Positions 6,471 to 15,265 of a DNA stretch of 27,692 nt are shown piece by piece. Source of the stretch: CAZMUD01 sp964569715 (GTDB lineage Bacteria; Chloroflexota; Dehalococcoidia; Dehalococcoidales; UBA2162); NCBI GenBank assembly GCA_964569715.1, contig CAZMUD010000009.1, forward strand, positions 1-27,692, in the 5' to 3' direction. The notes beneath the pieces were generated by a model. The model made no database searches and was not told the origin of the DNA. It saw only the letters and a program-made list of their open reading frames with translations. The position numbers and the translations under genes are program-made. Positions within the stretch are counted from its first letter, which is position 1. Every line of letters starts with the position of its first letter.

Positions 6471-7298
6471 GTGAGGTTAATAAAAAATCCCTATAAGCTT
6501 TTAGTAGTGGATATAGATGGCACGCTGATAGATAAGAACGGGGCTATCTCGGCTGAGGATAAAGATGCCCTGGCTAGAGCCGGCGATTCAGGTATTCAGG
6601 TCGCTTTGTCCACCGGACGAGTAGTGCAAGCCTGTTTGAGAATTATTAGCCAGTTATCACTGGATGGCTATCATATGTTCTTCGATGGTGCTCTGGTGAG
6701 TAACCCGGAGAAGGGTGAAGAAGTTTATGTTAAACTAATCGGTGAAGAGTTGGTCAGGCAGATTGTTGACTTTGTTCATCTGAATGAAATGAACCTTGAC
6801 CTCTACTCGGCAACCCATTATTTTATCGAGCGGGAAACTTGGTCCTCTGACATCCGTCGCCAATTCTTTGGTGTCGAACCTACGGTGATAGACTTTACCA
6901 ACCTCTGGCAGAAGGAGAGGATTATCAAAGGGACGATGGTGGTCTTTTCTGCTGAAGAAAGGGCTAAGGCTGATAATTTCCGCCGTCAATTTAAGAGCAG
7001 CCTTAACTTCTCCGGGACAAGGACACCGGCTTATCCAGAGGTTGATTTTATCAATGTGGTTGCTCCTGATGTATCTAAGGGTAAAGCCCTGGAAGCATTA
7101 GCTTCGTTTCTGGAGATACCTTTGACCGAGGTTATAGCCATAGGGGATGGCGCCAATGACATTTCACTCCTTTCCTCAGCCGGTCTGGCGGTGGCTATGG
7201 ACAATGCCCCCGATGAACTAAAAGCAGTAGCCGACTATGTTACCCTTGATATTGACCATAGTGGCGTAGCCGCAGCGATTAACAAGTTCTTGTTGTAA
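6471..7298 (+). CDS. HAD-superfamily phosphatase, Cof/IIB type
   Basis: This is a haloacid-dehalogenase-fold hydrolase, probably a small-molecule phosphatase. The 275-residue protein has motif I VDIDGT (nucleophile Asp14, acid/base Asp16), motif II STGR (47-50), motif III Lys near 204 and motif IV GDGAND (225-230). The C2B cap between motifs II and III is about the usual size for Cof-like proteins. The start is the GTG at 6471, directly behind GAAGGAGAGGG. It is divergent from the dUTPase-like gene, 54 bases apart. The substrate cannot be read from the sequence; sugar phosphates or nucleotide phosphates are typical for the family. Confidence 0.88.
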   Translation: MRLIKNPYKLLVVDIDGTLIDKNGAISAEDKDALARAGDSGIQVALSTGRVVQACLRIISQLSLDGYHMFFDGALVSNPEKGEEVYVKLIGEELVRQIVDFVHLNEMNLDLYSATHYFIERETWSSDIRRQFFGVEPTVIDFTNLWQKERIIKGTMVVFSAEERAKADNFRRQFKSSLNFSGTRTPAYPEVDFINVVAPDVSKGKALEALASFLEIPLTEVIAIGDGANDISLLSSAGLAVAMDNAPDELKAVADYVTLDIDHSGVAAAINKFLL

Positions 7299-7322
7299 AT
7301 GACAAAACTTCTTCGTTAAAAT
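7293..7322 (+). promoter_or_regulatory. Promoter candidate for the rubrerythrin-thioesterase gene
   Basis: TTGTAA (7293-7298), an 18-base spacer and TAAAAT (7317-7322) precede the ATG at 7395 by about 70 bases. The -35 box overlaps the stop codon of the HAD gene. Confidence 0.5.
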
Positions 7323-7394
7323 AGGGGGCTCCTTTCTAGATAAAGTTTAAATTTAAGAACTAGATATTATCTTTAATTAAGCGAGGGGGGAATC

Positions 7395-8261
7395 ATGGAA
7401 ATTAAAGGAAGTAAAACCGAGGGAAAGTTACTGAAGGCTTTTGCCAGGGAATTACGAGCCAATGCTAACTACATGTATTTTGCTTCAGTTGCCAGTGAAA
7501 CAGGCTTGGAACAAATAGCTGATATATTTTTGGCGACGGCTAAAAATGAGGCTGAGCATGCGGAGCATGAGTTTAAGTTCCTTGGTGGCGCCGGGGACAT
7601 AAGGGCAAACTTGGAGCTGGCGATTAGTGGTGAGCATGAGGAGGCGACCAGGTTGTATCCTGGAGCGGCGGAGGTGGCTGAGAAGGAGGGCTTTACCGAG
7701 ATTGCCGATTTCTTCCGCAGAATGAGCAGGGTTGAGGAGAAGCATGAGAAGAATTTTCTTGAATTGCTGGATACATTAGATAAGGGCGGGACTTTTAAAG
7801 GCAGGACGGTAGGACATTCGGCGGTTGAGATGGCACAGGTGATGTTACCTCATCAAGCCAATCCAGCGGGATTTGTACATGGCGGGGAGTTGATGAAGTT
7901 GATGGATAACGCTGCCGGTGTAGTGGCTGCCCGCCATAGTCGTACTAATATCGTGACGGCTATGGTGGAGGACATCAATTTCCGCAGCCCGGTGCGTGTC
8001 GGGAGCTTGGTCATCGTCCATGGCAAAATTACTTTCACTAGCCGCTCCTCTATGGAGGTTCAAATAGAAGTCGAGACTGAGGGTATTCTTGCCGGGAAGA
8101 GGCTTCATGCATTAACTGCCCATTTTGTTATGGTAGCCCTGGATGCTGAGGGAAAACCGGCTGAGGTGCCGCCGCTCATACTTAGCACTGAGCAAGAGGA
8201 AAAGCTTTTTAATGAGGCGCTGGTAAGATATAAAGCCCGAAAAAAGACATCTGAAAAGTGA
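7395..8261 (+). CDS. Rubrerythrin - hotdog acyl-CoA thioesterase fusion
   Basis: Two known folds are joined in one 288-residue frame. Residues 1-130 form a rubrerythrin four-helix diiron domain with all seven expected ligands: Glu19, Glu52, His55, Glu93, Glu96, Glu114, His117. This points to peroxide reduction or iron redox chemistry in an anaerobe. In ordinary rubrerythrins a rubredoxin domain follows the linker that ends near DKGGTFKG. Here residues 137-265 are instead a YciA-like hotdog thioesterase domain, with Asn156, HGGELMKLMD (162-171) and the strand VEDINFRSPVRVGSLV. No CxxC of rubredoxin is present. The ATG at 7395 has GAGGGGGG as ribosome site. The frame is continuous with no internal ribosome site, so the fusion looks genuine. 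How the two activities cooperate is unknown. Confidence 0.9.
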   Translation: MEIKGSKTEGKLLKAFARELRANANYMYFASVASETGLEQIADIFLATAKNEAEHAEHEFKFLGGAGDIRANLELAISGEHEEATRLYPGAAEVAEKEGFTEIADFFRRMSRVEEKHEKNFLELLDTLDKGGTFKGRTVGHSAVEMAQVMLPHQANPAGFVHGGELMKLMDNAAGVVAARHSRTNIVTAMVEDINFRSPVRVGSLVIVHGKITFTSRSSMEVQIEVETEGILAGKRLHALTAHFVMVALDAEGKPAEVPPLILSTEQEEKLFNEALVRYKARKKTSEK

Positions 8262-8299
8262 GAGGAATAATTACCTGAGTTTTTGTTGTAGGCGAGGAG

Positions 8300-8405
8300 G
8301 GTATAAGAGAGGCTTTGCCTATATTTTAAGACCTTCCCCTTATCAAGTCGAAGATCCAAGATTCTTTGAACTCTTCGAGGAGAAGGGGGATACAGGGGAG
8401 GGGTT
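8300..8405. repeat. Composite intergenic repeat, copy F (degenerate, with nested insertion)
   Basis: It begins GTATAAGAGAGGCTTTGCCT, matching the hairpin at 17331-17350 in copy C but decayed on the right arm. The arm CCTTCCCCTTATCAAG (compare 24949-24964 in copy E) is followed by about 31 foreign bases bounded by TCGAAGA and TCTTCGA, and then by AAGGGGGATACAGGGGAGGGG, the usual right end. It fills the gap between the convergent fusion gene and the zinc-ribbon gene. Confidence 0.65.
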
Positions 8406-8410
8406 CGGTG

Positions 8411-8632
8411 CTAGTTACCTCTCCGAAACAGCCGCTTCCACCAGGGTGCTTTATCACCAAGTCCCTCTACCACGAAGGAATGTTCGCATCTCCCGCATCG
8501 CCAGGTCTGGTATTGCTTGTTATAATGGGTGTTAGCACTGCCACAACGAGGGCAGGTTGTTCTTATCTTTTTCGCCGTTTCCTTATCAAGTTTTTTCCAG
8601 TATTCGTCATGCCAGCCTGGGCGAATAGGCAT
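8411..8632 (-). CDS. Small zinc-ribbon protein
   Basis: The 73-residue protein has two zinc knuckles, CPRC (27-30) and CGRC (46-49), separated by 15 residues. This is the spacing of a rubredoxin-like or TFIIB-like zinc ribbon. The flanks are basic (WKKLDKETAKKIRTT, WWKRLFRRGN), which fits nucleic-acid or ribosome contact, but no specific function is known. The ATG at 8632 has GGGAGGC upstream. It begins 15 bases after the DRG-like GTPase gene and is surely in the same operon; partnership with the GTPase is inference. Confidence 0.75.
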   Translation of the reverse strand: MPIRPGWHDEYWKKLDKETAKKIRTTCPRCGSANTHYNKQYQTWRCGRCEHSFVVEGLGDKAPWWKRLFRRGN

Positions 8633-8647
8633 TCTAGCCTCCCGTTC

Positions 8648-9628
8648 TTAAACGTGCAGTTCTATTATATCACCATCCTGAAGGGTGTGGTTTCTCTTTA
8701 CCATTAGGCCATCATGCTTCCCCGAGCCCCACACCCGGGCGTATTTCAGCTGGGCTCGAAAATCTTTGTGGACTGAGGCGGCGGCATCCTCTAGCGTGCT
8801 TCCCCGGTTAAGGATTATCGGGTCATCAAAGTCTGGCTTGCCACCTGGAACCCTGGTATATACCCGAAGAATATCAAGCATTTGATAGACCTTGAGCTTC
8901 ATTTCTTCTAAGCCGGTTCCCTTTTTGACTGAGATAGCAATGGCCGGTAGCTGGTCTTCATACTTATTCTGTAAAGCCGTGTAGTTTTGACTGGCTTCGT
9001 CCAGGTCTATCTTGTTGCCGATGATTAATGCCTTCTTCTGATGTAATACCCTGCCTTGTTCTTGGTCAGCATTCCTTGCCCCAATCCCTATTCTCAAGTT
9101 CCCCAGCTCGGTAGTGATGGCTTCTAGCTGGGTTAGAGGGTCATCACTTAGGTCAACTACTACCAATAGGGCATCAGCCCGTATCAGCGTAGGCGGCAGC
9201 CAGGATTCAGTGGAGTGAGATACCAGAGGCGGAGTATCAATTAATTGTATCTGTATATTCTCGAATTCCATCATTCCCGGGGTGGCAGTGTGTGTGGTGA
9301 AGGGGTATTCAGCTACCGTTGGCGAGGCGTTGGTAACCCGGGAAACAAGTTGAGACTTACCGGCATTGGGCGGACCGATTACTACTATTTGGGCTGCCCC
9401 CTCTTTCAGAATAACCATTGATGCCCTCTGGGTAGCTGCTTTCTTATCGGATGCCTGAGTTAGCTTGGCAATCCTTCTTCTTAACTCAGCACGGAGGTGG
9501 TCTGTCCCCTTGTGTTTGGGCATAATAGCCAGCATTTCCTCAAGGGCAGCTATCTTTTCCAGGGTAGTCTTAGCCGAGCGGAAGTTCTTTTCCGCCGCAA
9601 AGTATTGTGGTGGTAAATTAGCTGGCAT
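8648..9628 (-). CDS. DRG/Rbg-type GTPase with TGS domain
   Basis: The 326-residue protein belongs to the OBG-DRG group of translation-associated GTPases and looks closer to the DRG/Rbg branch known from archaea and eukaryotes. Visible parts are a Lys/Arg-rich helical N-terminus (1-70), G1 GPPNAGKS (85-92), the switch I stretch YPFTTHTATPG (108-118), G3 DTPP (131-134; usually DTPG), G4 NKID (205-208) and G5 around AISVKKGTG. The C-terminal TGS domain (about 259-326) ends DGDIIELHV. The ATG at 9628 follows GAGGAA. It lies 44 bases downstream of uvrC, in a shared operon with the zinc-ribbon gene. A role in ribosome function or stress is family knowledge, not proven here. Confidence 0.87.
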   Translation of the reverse strand: MPANLPPQYFAAEKNFRSAKTTLEKIAALEEMLAIMPKHKGTDHLRAELRRRIAKLTQASDKKAATQRASMVILKEGAAQIVVIGPPNAGKSQLVSRVTNASPTVAEYPFTTHTATPGMMEFENIQIQLIDTPPLVSHSTESWLPPTLIRADALLVVVDLSDDPLTQLEAITTELGNLRIGIGARNADQEQGRVLHQKKALIIGNKIDLDEASQNYTALQNKYEDQLPAIAISVKKGTGLEEMKLKVYQMLDILRVYTRVPGGKPDFDDPIILNRGSTLEDAAASVHKDFRAQLKYARVWGSGKHDGLMVKRNHTLQDGDIIELHV

Positions 9629-9672
9629 TTCCTCGCTTCAACCTCCGCTGAAAGACTCAGTTTTTCAGCGGT

Positions 9673-11508
9673 CTATAAATACTCCTTTATTTTTTGGGCC
9701 AGGCTCTGGTTCATGCCCCTGGTGGCAGCTAACTCCTCTGTGGAAGCCTCCCGGATAGCCTGGACTGAGCCAAACTGCTTCAGCAGGGCACGCTTCCGAT
9801 TAGGACCGATGCCGGGGATAGCATCAAGAGCTGAGGTAAAGGCTTCCCTCCGGCGAATTTTCTGGTGATAACCTAGAGCGAAGCGGTGTGCCTCATCTCT
9901 GAGGCGCTGGAGCAATTGAAGACCGGGAGACCTACTAGGCAGGATAATAGTCTCTGCCTGTTGCGGGATGAAAATCTCCTCGTTTTCCTTGGCTAAACTG
10001 GCTGTGGGCACAAGCCCGGCTCCCACTTCGTGCATTACTGACCGGGCGGCATTAAGCTGTCCCTTGCCACCATCAATGAGGACAAGGTCAGGCAGGACTG
10101 CCCAGGTATCTGCCGTAGAGGCGTCGCTACTTTTGAGGCTGCTCCGCTTAAATCGCCGCCTGAGCACCTCCTGAAGCATGGCATAGTCGTCAGCCCCTGA
10201 CACTGTTTTGATTCTGAAGCGCCGGTAATGAGATGGTTTTGGCTTCCCCTTATCAAAGACCACCATGCTACCTACCGCTGCCCTTCCCTGTATGTTGGAG
10301 ATGTCATAGCACTCCATTCGCGATGGGAGATGCGGCAGGCGAAGCTCTCTTTCTATTTCGGCTAGAGCTTCTGTCAGTGCTGAAGGAGCAGCTTGCTGCT
10401 TAATCTTAAGTTGCTGTAAACCTTGTTCGGCGTTTTCGGCGACAATCTTCACCAGTTGTTTTTTATTGCCCCGGTAGGGCATCTGAATATGAACCTTAGC
10501 TCCCCTTTTGCTTTGAAGCCAGTTCTCGATAATAGTCTTATCTTCTAGCGGGTGCTGGAGTAGTAATAAGGGGGGGATGTAAGGGGCAGAGCCATAAAAT
10601 TGCTTAATAAAGCTGGACATGATTTGTTTTGGCTCTTCAGAGCTGGTGCCCTGCAAGACAAAGCTCTCTCGACCAATCAGCTTGCTACTACGAATAAAGA
10701 AAACCTGGACATAGGCTCGGTCTTTATCACTGGCGAAGGCAATAACATCCTGCTCGCCTCTTACCGTGGTAGCGATTCTTTGTCCTTCAATCACCCGGTC
10801 TATAGCCTGGATTTGGTCTCTAAGTAGAGCCGCCTTTTCAAAATCTAAAGCCTCGGCAGCCTCTTTCATCTTGCTCTCAAGCCCTTTGACTACCATTTCC
10901 TGTTTTCCCTCAAGGAAAAGGATTACCTGCCTTATCACCTCGGCGTATTCTTGTCTACTCACGGCTCCGATACAAGGTCCGAGGCAATGGTGGATGTAAT
11001 AATCAAGGCAAGGTCGCAAGTCACTGCCGGTGATAGCTCTGGAACAGGAGCGAAATGGGAAGATTCCCTTCAGCACTTTCAGGGTTTGTCGCACTGACTT
11101 GGCGCTGGCAAACGGACCAAAGTAGTGCCCTCCATCCTCTTCCAGGCGCCGGGTAACATGCACCCTGGGCCAATCTTCGTTGAGGTTAATTTTGAGATAG
11201 GGGAAAGTCTTGTCATCCTTAAGTCGAACGTTATAATGGGGACGGTACCTCTTTATCAAGTTACACTCAAGGATGAGAGCCTCTTGTTCCGAATTAGTAA
11301 CAAAGAAATCGAGGTCGTTGACTCGTGCTACCAACCGTTGCAGTTTTGGCGATAGTTTTTGTGTGGCGACAAAATATGACCTTACCCGGTGGTGTAGGTT
11401 AGCTGCTTTACCTACATATAGTATATTTCCTTCGGTATCTCTCAGGAGATAGACACCTGGGCTGGTTGGTAGCTGCTTTAGTTGCGCTGTTACAAGATTG
11501 CTAGTCAA
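9673..11508 (-). CDS. uvrC: Excinuclease ABC subunit C
   Basis: UvrC makes the dual incisions around bulky DNA lesions in nucleotide excision repair, acting after UvrA and UvrB. The 611-residue length is normal. In order: the GIY-YIG nuclease (GVYLLRD and YVGKA, residues 18-35), a Cys cluster near 155-185 (CSRAITGSDLRPCLDYYIHHCLGPC), the UVR motif EALDFEKAALLRDQI, the RNase H-like C-nuclease with DLVLIDGGKGQLNAA, and a tandem helix-hairpin-helix end (IPGIGPNRKRALLKQFGS). The start appears to be a TTG at 11508, five bases after GGGAG. It lies between rho and the DRG-type GTPase, all on one strand. No other uvr genes are in the window. Confidence 0.97.
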   Translation of the reverse strand: MTSNLVTAQLKQLPTSPGVYLLRDTEGNILYVGKAANLHHRVRSYFVATQKLSPKLQRLVARVNDLDFFVTNSEQEALILECNLIKRYRPHYNVRLKDDKTFPYLKINLNEDWPRVHVTRRLEEDGGHYFGPFASAKSVRQTLKVLKGIFPFRSCSRAITGSDLRPCLDYYIHHCLGPCIGAVSRQEYAEVIRQVILFLEGKQEMVVKGLESKMKEAAEALDFEKAALLRDQIQAIDRVIEGQRIATTVRGEQDVIAFASDKDRAYVQVFFIRSSKLIGRESFVLQGTSSEEPKQIMSSFIKQFYGSAPYIPPLLLLQHPLEDKTIIENWLQSKRGAKVHIQMPYRGNKKQLVKIVAENAEQGLQQLKIKQQAAPSALTEALAEIERELRLPHLPSRMECYDISNIQGRAAVGSMVVFDKGKPKPSHYRRFRIKTVSGADDYAMLQEVLRRRFKRSSLKSSDASTADTWAVLPDLVLIDGGKGQLNAARSVMHEVGAGLVPTASLAKENEEIFIPQQAETIILPSRSPGLQLLQRLRDEAHRFALGYHQKIRRREAFTSALDAIPGIGPNRKRALLKQFGSVQAIREASTEELAATRGMNQSLAQKIKEYL

Positions 11509-11607
11509 CCTCGCTCCCTTGGGTTACTGGTAATCCTATCCTCTTTATGTTAATTGGGGGAACAGTTTGCTAATTGGCGAGTTAAATGGTAGTGCTGTTT
11601 TTACTGG

Positions 11608-12870
11608 CTATGTTTCCTTGTTCAGGTCAGCCAGAAATTCAGCGTTGGTTTTTGATTTGCGTAGACGGTCGAGAACTCGTTGGGTAGCTTCAGCGAAGTT
11701 GACCGAGTCAGAGGAAATCATAGACGCCATGCGCCGGAGTAGCCATACCTGCTTTATGGTGTCTTCATCCAGCAGCAGCTCTTCCCGCCTGGTGCCGCTA
11801 CGCTGGATATCTATTGCTGGGAAGGTTCGGCGCTCAGCTAAGCGGCGGTCAAGGTGGACTTCCATATTGCCAGTCCCCTTAAACTCCTCGTAGATGAGGT
11901 CATCCATGCGGCTGCCGGTATCAACGATACAGGTGGCGATGATAGTCAGGCTACCACCCTCTTCTGTATTGCGGGCAGCACCAAAGAAGTGTTTGGCTGG
12001 GTGGAGGGCAGCCGGGTCAATGCCGCCGGATAGGGTGCGACCACTGGAGGGCATGGCCAGGTTGTATGACCGGGTAAGGCGGGTAATGCCATCAAGGAGG
12101 ATAAGCACATCCTTACCACTTTCCACCATACGCTTGGCTCTATCCAGAGCCAGCTCAGCGACACGGGTGTGGTCCTCCACCGGCTGGTCGAAGGTGGCGC
12201 TTATCACCTCGCCCTTGACTGAGCGCTTCATATCAGTAACCTCCTCCGGTCGCTCACCAATAAGGCACACCATCAGGTGAATATCATTATAGTTGGCGGT
12301 GGCACAATTGGCTATAGATTTGAGCAGCATTGTCTTACCGGCTTTCGGTGGTGATACAATTAAGCCTCGTTGCCCGCGGCCGATAGGAGCAATAAGGTTG
12401 AGCAAGCGGGCGGCTATGTCGTTGCTTGGGGATTCCAGGTTAATTAGTTTGTCGGGGAAGGTGGGGGTGAGTGAACCGAAAGGGGGTCGGCTTTTGGCTA
12501 GCTCTGGGTTCAGGTCATTAACTACCTCTATCCGGAGTAGGCTGAAGTATTTCTCACCTGCCCTGGCCGGTCTACCCTGACCGGCAACCATGTCACCATT
12601 ATGTAGACCAAAGCGCCGGATCTGGGACTGGGAGACATAGATGTCAGTGGAGCTGGGCAGCAGAGTGCTATTCCTGAGGAAGCCATAGCCGTCACTCATA
12701 GTCTCCAGGATACCGCTACAGAAGGTGTTGCCTTCTTGCTCGGTATACGCCTGGAGCAGGCGCATAATGATGTCTTGCTTCTTGAGGCTGGCATGGTTGG
12801 AGATACCCATCTCCTTGGCCAGTTCAACCAACTCATCTCTAGTCTTGTTTTCTAGTTCACTAATGTCCAT
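11608..12870 (-). CDS. rho: Transcription termination factor Rho
   Basis: Rho is a hexameric RNA helicase that ends transcription. From the ATG at 12870 the protein has 420 residues: an N-terminal SAP-like helix domain (DISELENKTRDELVELAKEMGI), a cold-shock RNA-binding domain (GILETMSDGYGFLR to about 115), and the ATPase core with Walker A PPKAGKT and Walker B DVLILLDGITRL. The Q/R-loop region includes SGGIDPAALHPAKHFFGAARN. The frame is open from a GTG at 12882, but family starts and spacing favour the ATG at 12870. The 66-base gap from talC contains a small hairpin (12901-12920), possibly part of a leader. No Arg/Asp-rich insertion, common in high-GC bacteria, is present. Confidence 0.96.
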   Translation of the reverse strand: MDISELENKTRDELVELAKEMGISNHASLKKQDIIMRLLQAYTEQEGNTFCSGILETMSDGYGFLRNSTLLPSSTDIYVSQSQIRRFGLHNGDMVAGQGRPARAGEKYFSLLRIEVVNDLNPELAKSRPPFGSLTPTFPDKLINLESPSNDIAARLLNLIAPIGRGQRGLIVSPPKAGKTMLLKSIANCATANYNDIHLMVCLIGERPEEVTDMKRSVKGEVISATFDQPVEDHTRVAELALDRAKRMVESGKDVLILLDGITRLTRSYNLAMPSSGRTLSGGIDPAALHPAKHFFGAARNTEEGGSLTIIATCIVDTGSRMDDLIYEEFKGTGNMEVHLDRRLAERRTFPAIDIQRSGTRREELLLDEDTIKQVWLLRRMASMISSDSVNFAEATQRVLDRLRKSKTNAEFLADLNKET

Positions 12871-12936
12871 TTTTAATCTCACTCTCTAAGGTTTTTGTTT
12901 GGCAAACAGCTCCCTTTGCCTGTTATACCGGTTAAG

Positions 12937-13587
12937 CTATCGTTGTGAAACACGCTGCCAATCGGAAAGAAAACGGCTGACACCAATATCAGTAAGTGGG
13001 TGGTGTATCATCTGCATCAGCACATTGTAAGGCATGGTGGCAATATGAGCCCCTGCCTTGGCGGCAGTTACACAGTGCTGGGGGTGACGAATGCTGGCAG
13101 CAATTACCTCAGTGGGTAGTTGGTAATGTTTATATACCTCAACAATATCTTTAACTACTTCCATACCATCGTGCCCGATATCATCCAGCCTGCCCACGAA
13201 GGGGCTAACATAGGTGGCACCAGCCAGTGCTCCCAGGAGGGCTTGATTTAGCGAGAAGCACAGGGTGAAGTTCACCTTTATCCCCTCTTTGGCTAGGACT
13301 GAGGTTACCTCCAGCCCATCGGTAGTCGCCGGGATTTTAATTACAACATTGGGTGCCCAGGTAGAGATTTGTTGCGCCTGCTCAATCATTGGCTCCACCC
13401 CCTCAACTAGCACCTCAGTTGAAATCGGTCCGGGGATAATGGAGCAAATTTCCTTGATGGTGGCTTCATAGTCAGTCGCCCCCTCCTTGGATACCAGGCT
13501 AGGGTTGGTGGTAACGCCACTGATGATGCCCAGCTTGGCCGCTTGCTTGATTTGGTCAATATTGGCTGTATCTAAGAAAATGCGCAT
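12937..13587 (-). CDS. Transaldolase / fructose-6-phosphate aldolase (small type)
   Basis: The 216-residue protein belongs to the short transaldolase family (TalC/FSA/MipB), a class I aldolase forming a Schiff base. The start MRIFLDTANIDQIK, the loop GVTTNPSLVSKEG (24-36), the strand VVIKIP with the catalytic Lys84, and NFTLCFSLNQALLGALAGATYVSPFVGRLDD are all present. Whether it acts as a transaldolase in the pentose phosphate pathway or as a fructose-6-phosphate aldolase cannot be settled by eye. It stands between pyrG and rho on the same strand, 43 bases after the pyrG stop and 66 before rho. Confidence 0.92.
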   Translation of the reverse strand: MRIFLDTANIDQIKQAAKLGIISGVTTNPSLVSKEGATDYEATIKEICSIIPGPISTEVLVEGVEPMIEQAQQISTWAPNVVIKIPATTDGLEVTSVLAKEGIKVNFTLCFSLNQALLGALAGATYVSPFVGRLDDIGHDGMEVVKDIVEVYKHYQLPTEVIAASIRHPQHCVTAAKAGAHIATMPYNVLMQMIHHPLTDIGVSRFLSDWQRVSQR

Positions 13588-13630
13588 TTAGTCCTCTCTC
13601 AAAAGGTTGGTTATCTGTTTTTCACATCAA

Positions 13631-15265
13631 CTAGGTTGAAAGGGGCAGCGATGGCTGAGCCCCTTCTCGCAATACACCCTTGGCGACACTGATTAAATCG
13701 CGGAATAGGGGGTGGGGACGGCCAGGGCGAGAGCCAAATTCAGGGTGGAACTGGCAACTCACCATCCATGGGTGGTCAGCTAGCTCGCAGAGTTCTACTA
13801 GCTTGCCGTCAGGGGATAATCCGCTATAAATCATTCCTGCCTCTTGTAGTTGGGCACGGAACTTGTTATTAAATTCGTAGCGGTGTCTATGGCGTTCGTA
13901 AACCAGGCTCTTTCCGTAGGCATTGCCCGCATGGCTGCCATCAACCAGTTTACACGGGTAGTTACCCAGACGCATGGTGCCGCCTTTGTTTTCTATGCTC
14001 TTCTGGTCAGGGAGAAGGTCAATGACGGGGTAGGGGGTGGAGGCATTGAACTCGCCGGAGTTTGCCTCAGGTGAGTCGAAGACATAGCGAGCAAACTCGA
14101 TTACCATAACATGCATGCCCAGGCATAGTCCTAAGTAAGGGATTTTATTATTTCGGGCATAGCTAGCTGCCTTTATCATACCTTCTATCCCCCTAATGCC
14201 AAAGCCGCCAGGGACTATGATACCCTGGGCTGAGCGCAGTAGGGTCTCACTACCATCTTCTTCCAGAGCCTCAGACGGAACCCAGGTGAGATTAATATCT
14301 CTATTGTGATATAGAGCAGCATGGTGTAGCGCTTCACGAACTGAGTAATAGGCATCCTTTAATTCTACATATTTGCCGACCAGGGCGATATTAACAGGCT
14401 CATGGGGTTCTTTGAGGGATGCGACCAATTCCCGCCACTGGTTCATGTCGGACCGGCGCGCATTAAGCTCAAGCTTATCCACAATTAGTTGTCCCAATCC
14501 TTCCTCCTCCAGGACTATGGGTACCTCATAGATGGTGGACACTGTGGGCAGGGGGATGACCGCCTGCCGGTCTACATCGCAGAACAGGGATATCTTATCC
14601 CTTATCCCTTCCGAGATAGGCTGGTCACTGCGGCATATTATAATATCAGGCTGGATGCCGATGCGCCTGAGTTCGTTAACGCTGTGCTGAGTGGGCTTGG
14701 TCTTTAGCTCCTGGGTGGTGGCAAGATAGGGGAGAAGGGTGACATGGATATAGAGCACGTTATCCCGCCCGACATCATTTCTCATTTGCCTGATGGCTTC
14801 AAGGAAGGGTTGTCCCTCAATATCGCCTACAGTTCCACCTACCTCTATAATAACCACCTCGGCCTGGGATTGCTGAGCTAAGTTTGTAAAGCGTTGCTTT
14901 ATCTCAGTGGTAACATGAGGCACTACCTGGATAGTGCCTCCCAGGAAATCACCTCGCCTCTCCTTGGCAATAACTGTGCTATAGATTTGACCTGAAGTAA
15001 CATTGGACTCAGTAGTAAGGTTAACGTCAATGAAACGCTCGTAGTTGCCTAAATCAAGGTCAGTCTCGGCGCCATCCTGAGTGACAAATACCTCGCCGTG
15101 CTGGTAGGGTGACATCGTTCCCGGGTCGACATTGAGATAGGGGTCTAGCTTCTGCACAGACACGGTGACTTGGCGATTCTTCAGAATGGTGCCTATGGAA
15201 GCGACAGCGATACCCTTACCAACTGAACTAACAACACCACCGGTTACAAAGATATACTTTGACAT
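13631..15265 (-). CDS. pyrG: CTP synthase
   Basis: This enzyme makes CTP from UTP, ATP and glutamine. From the ATG at 15265 it has 544 residues, the usual length. The synthetase half opens KYIFVTGGVVSSVGKG with the P-loop; the UTP/CTP-sensing stretch QKLDPYLNVDPGTMSPYQHGEV follows. The class I glutaminase half has the nucleophile elbow PYLGLCLGMH and the His/Glu dyad in QFHPEFGSRP. The frame extends upstream to a TTG at 15283, but MSKY is the conserved family start. A near-perfect promoter lies at 15358-15387. It probably leads a minus-strand unit with talC and rho. No reiterative-transcription G-run is apparent at the predicted start of the leader. Confidence 0.97.
   Translation of the reverse strand: MSKYIFVTGGVVSSVGKGIAVASIGTILKNRQVTVSVQKLDPYLNVDPGTMSPYQHGEVFVTQDGAETDLDLGNYERFIDVNLTTESNVTSGQIYSTVIAKERRGDFLGGTIQVVPHVTTEIKQRFTNLAQQSQAEVVIIEVGGTVGDIEGQPFLEAIRQMRNDVGRDNVLYIHVTLLPYLATTQELKTKPTQHSVNELRRIGIQPDIIICRSDQPISEGIRDKISLFCDVDRQAVIPLPTVSTIYEVPIVLEEEGLGQLIVDKLELNARRSDMNQWRELVASLKEPHEPVNIALVGKYVELKDAYYSVREALHHAALYHNRDINLTWVPSEALEEDGSETLLRSAQGIIVPGGFGIRGIEGMIKAASYARNNKIPYLGLCLGMHVMVIEFARYVFDSPEANSGEFNASTPYPVIDLLPDQKSIENKGGTMRLGNYPCKLVDGSHAGNAYGKSLVYERHRHRYEFNNKFRAQLQEAGMIYSGLSPDGKLVELCELADHPWMVSCQFHPEFGSRPGRPHPLFRDLISVAKGVLREGAQPSLPLST

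Noticed and set aside
11567..12280. Long open frames on the plus strand opposite rho (108 and 128 codons)
   Set aside because: They run antisense to a fully conserved rho gene, have no ribosome sites and show low-complexity Ser/Arg-rich translations; they are codon-bias shadows.
12901..12920. Hairpin GGCAAA/TTTGCC between talC and rho as an intrinsic terminator
   Set aside because: The stem is only six pairs and no T-run follows on the minus strand.
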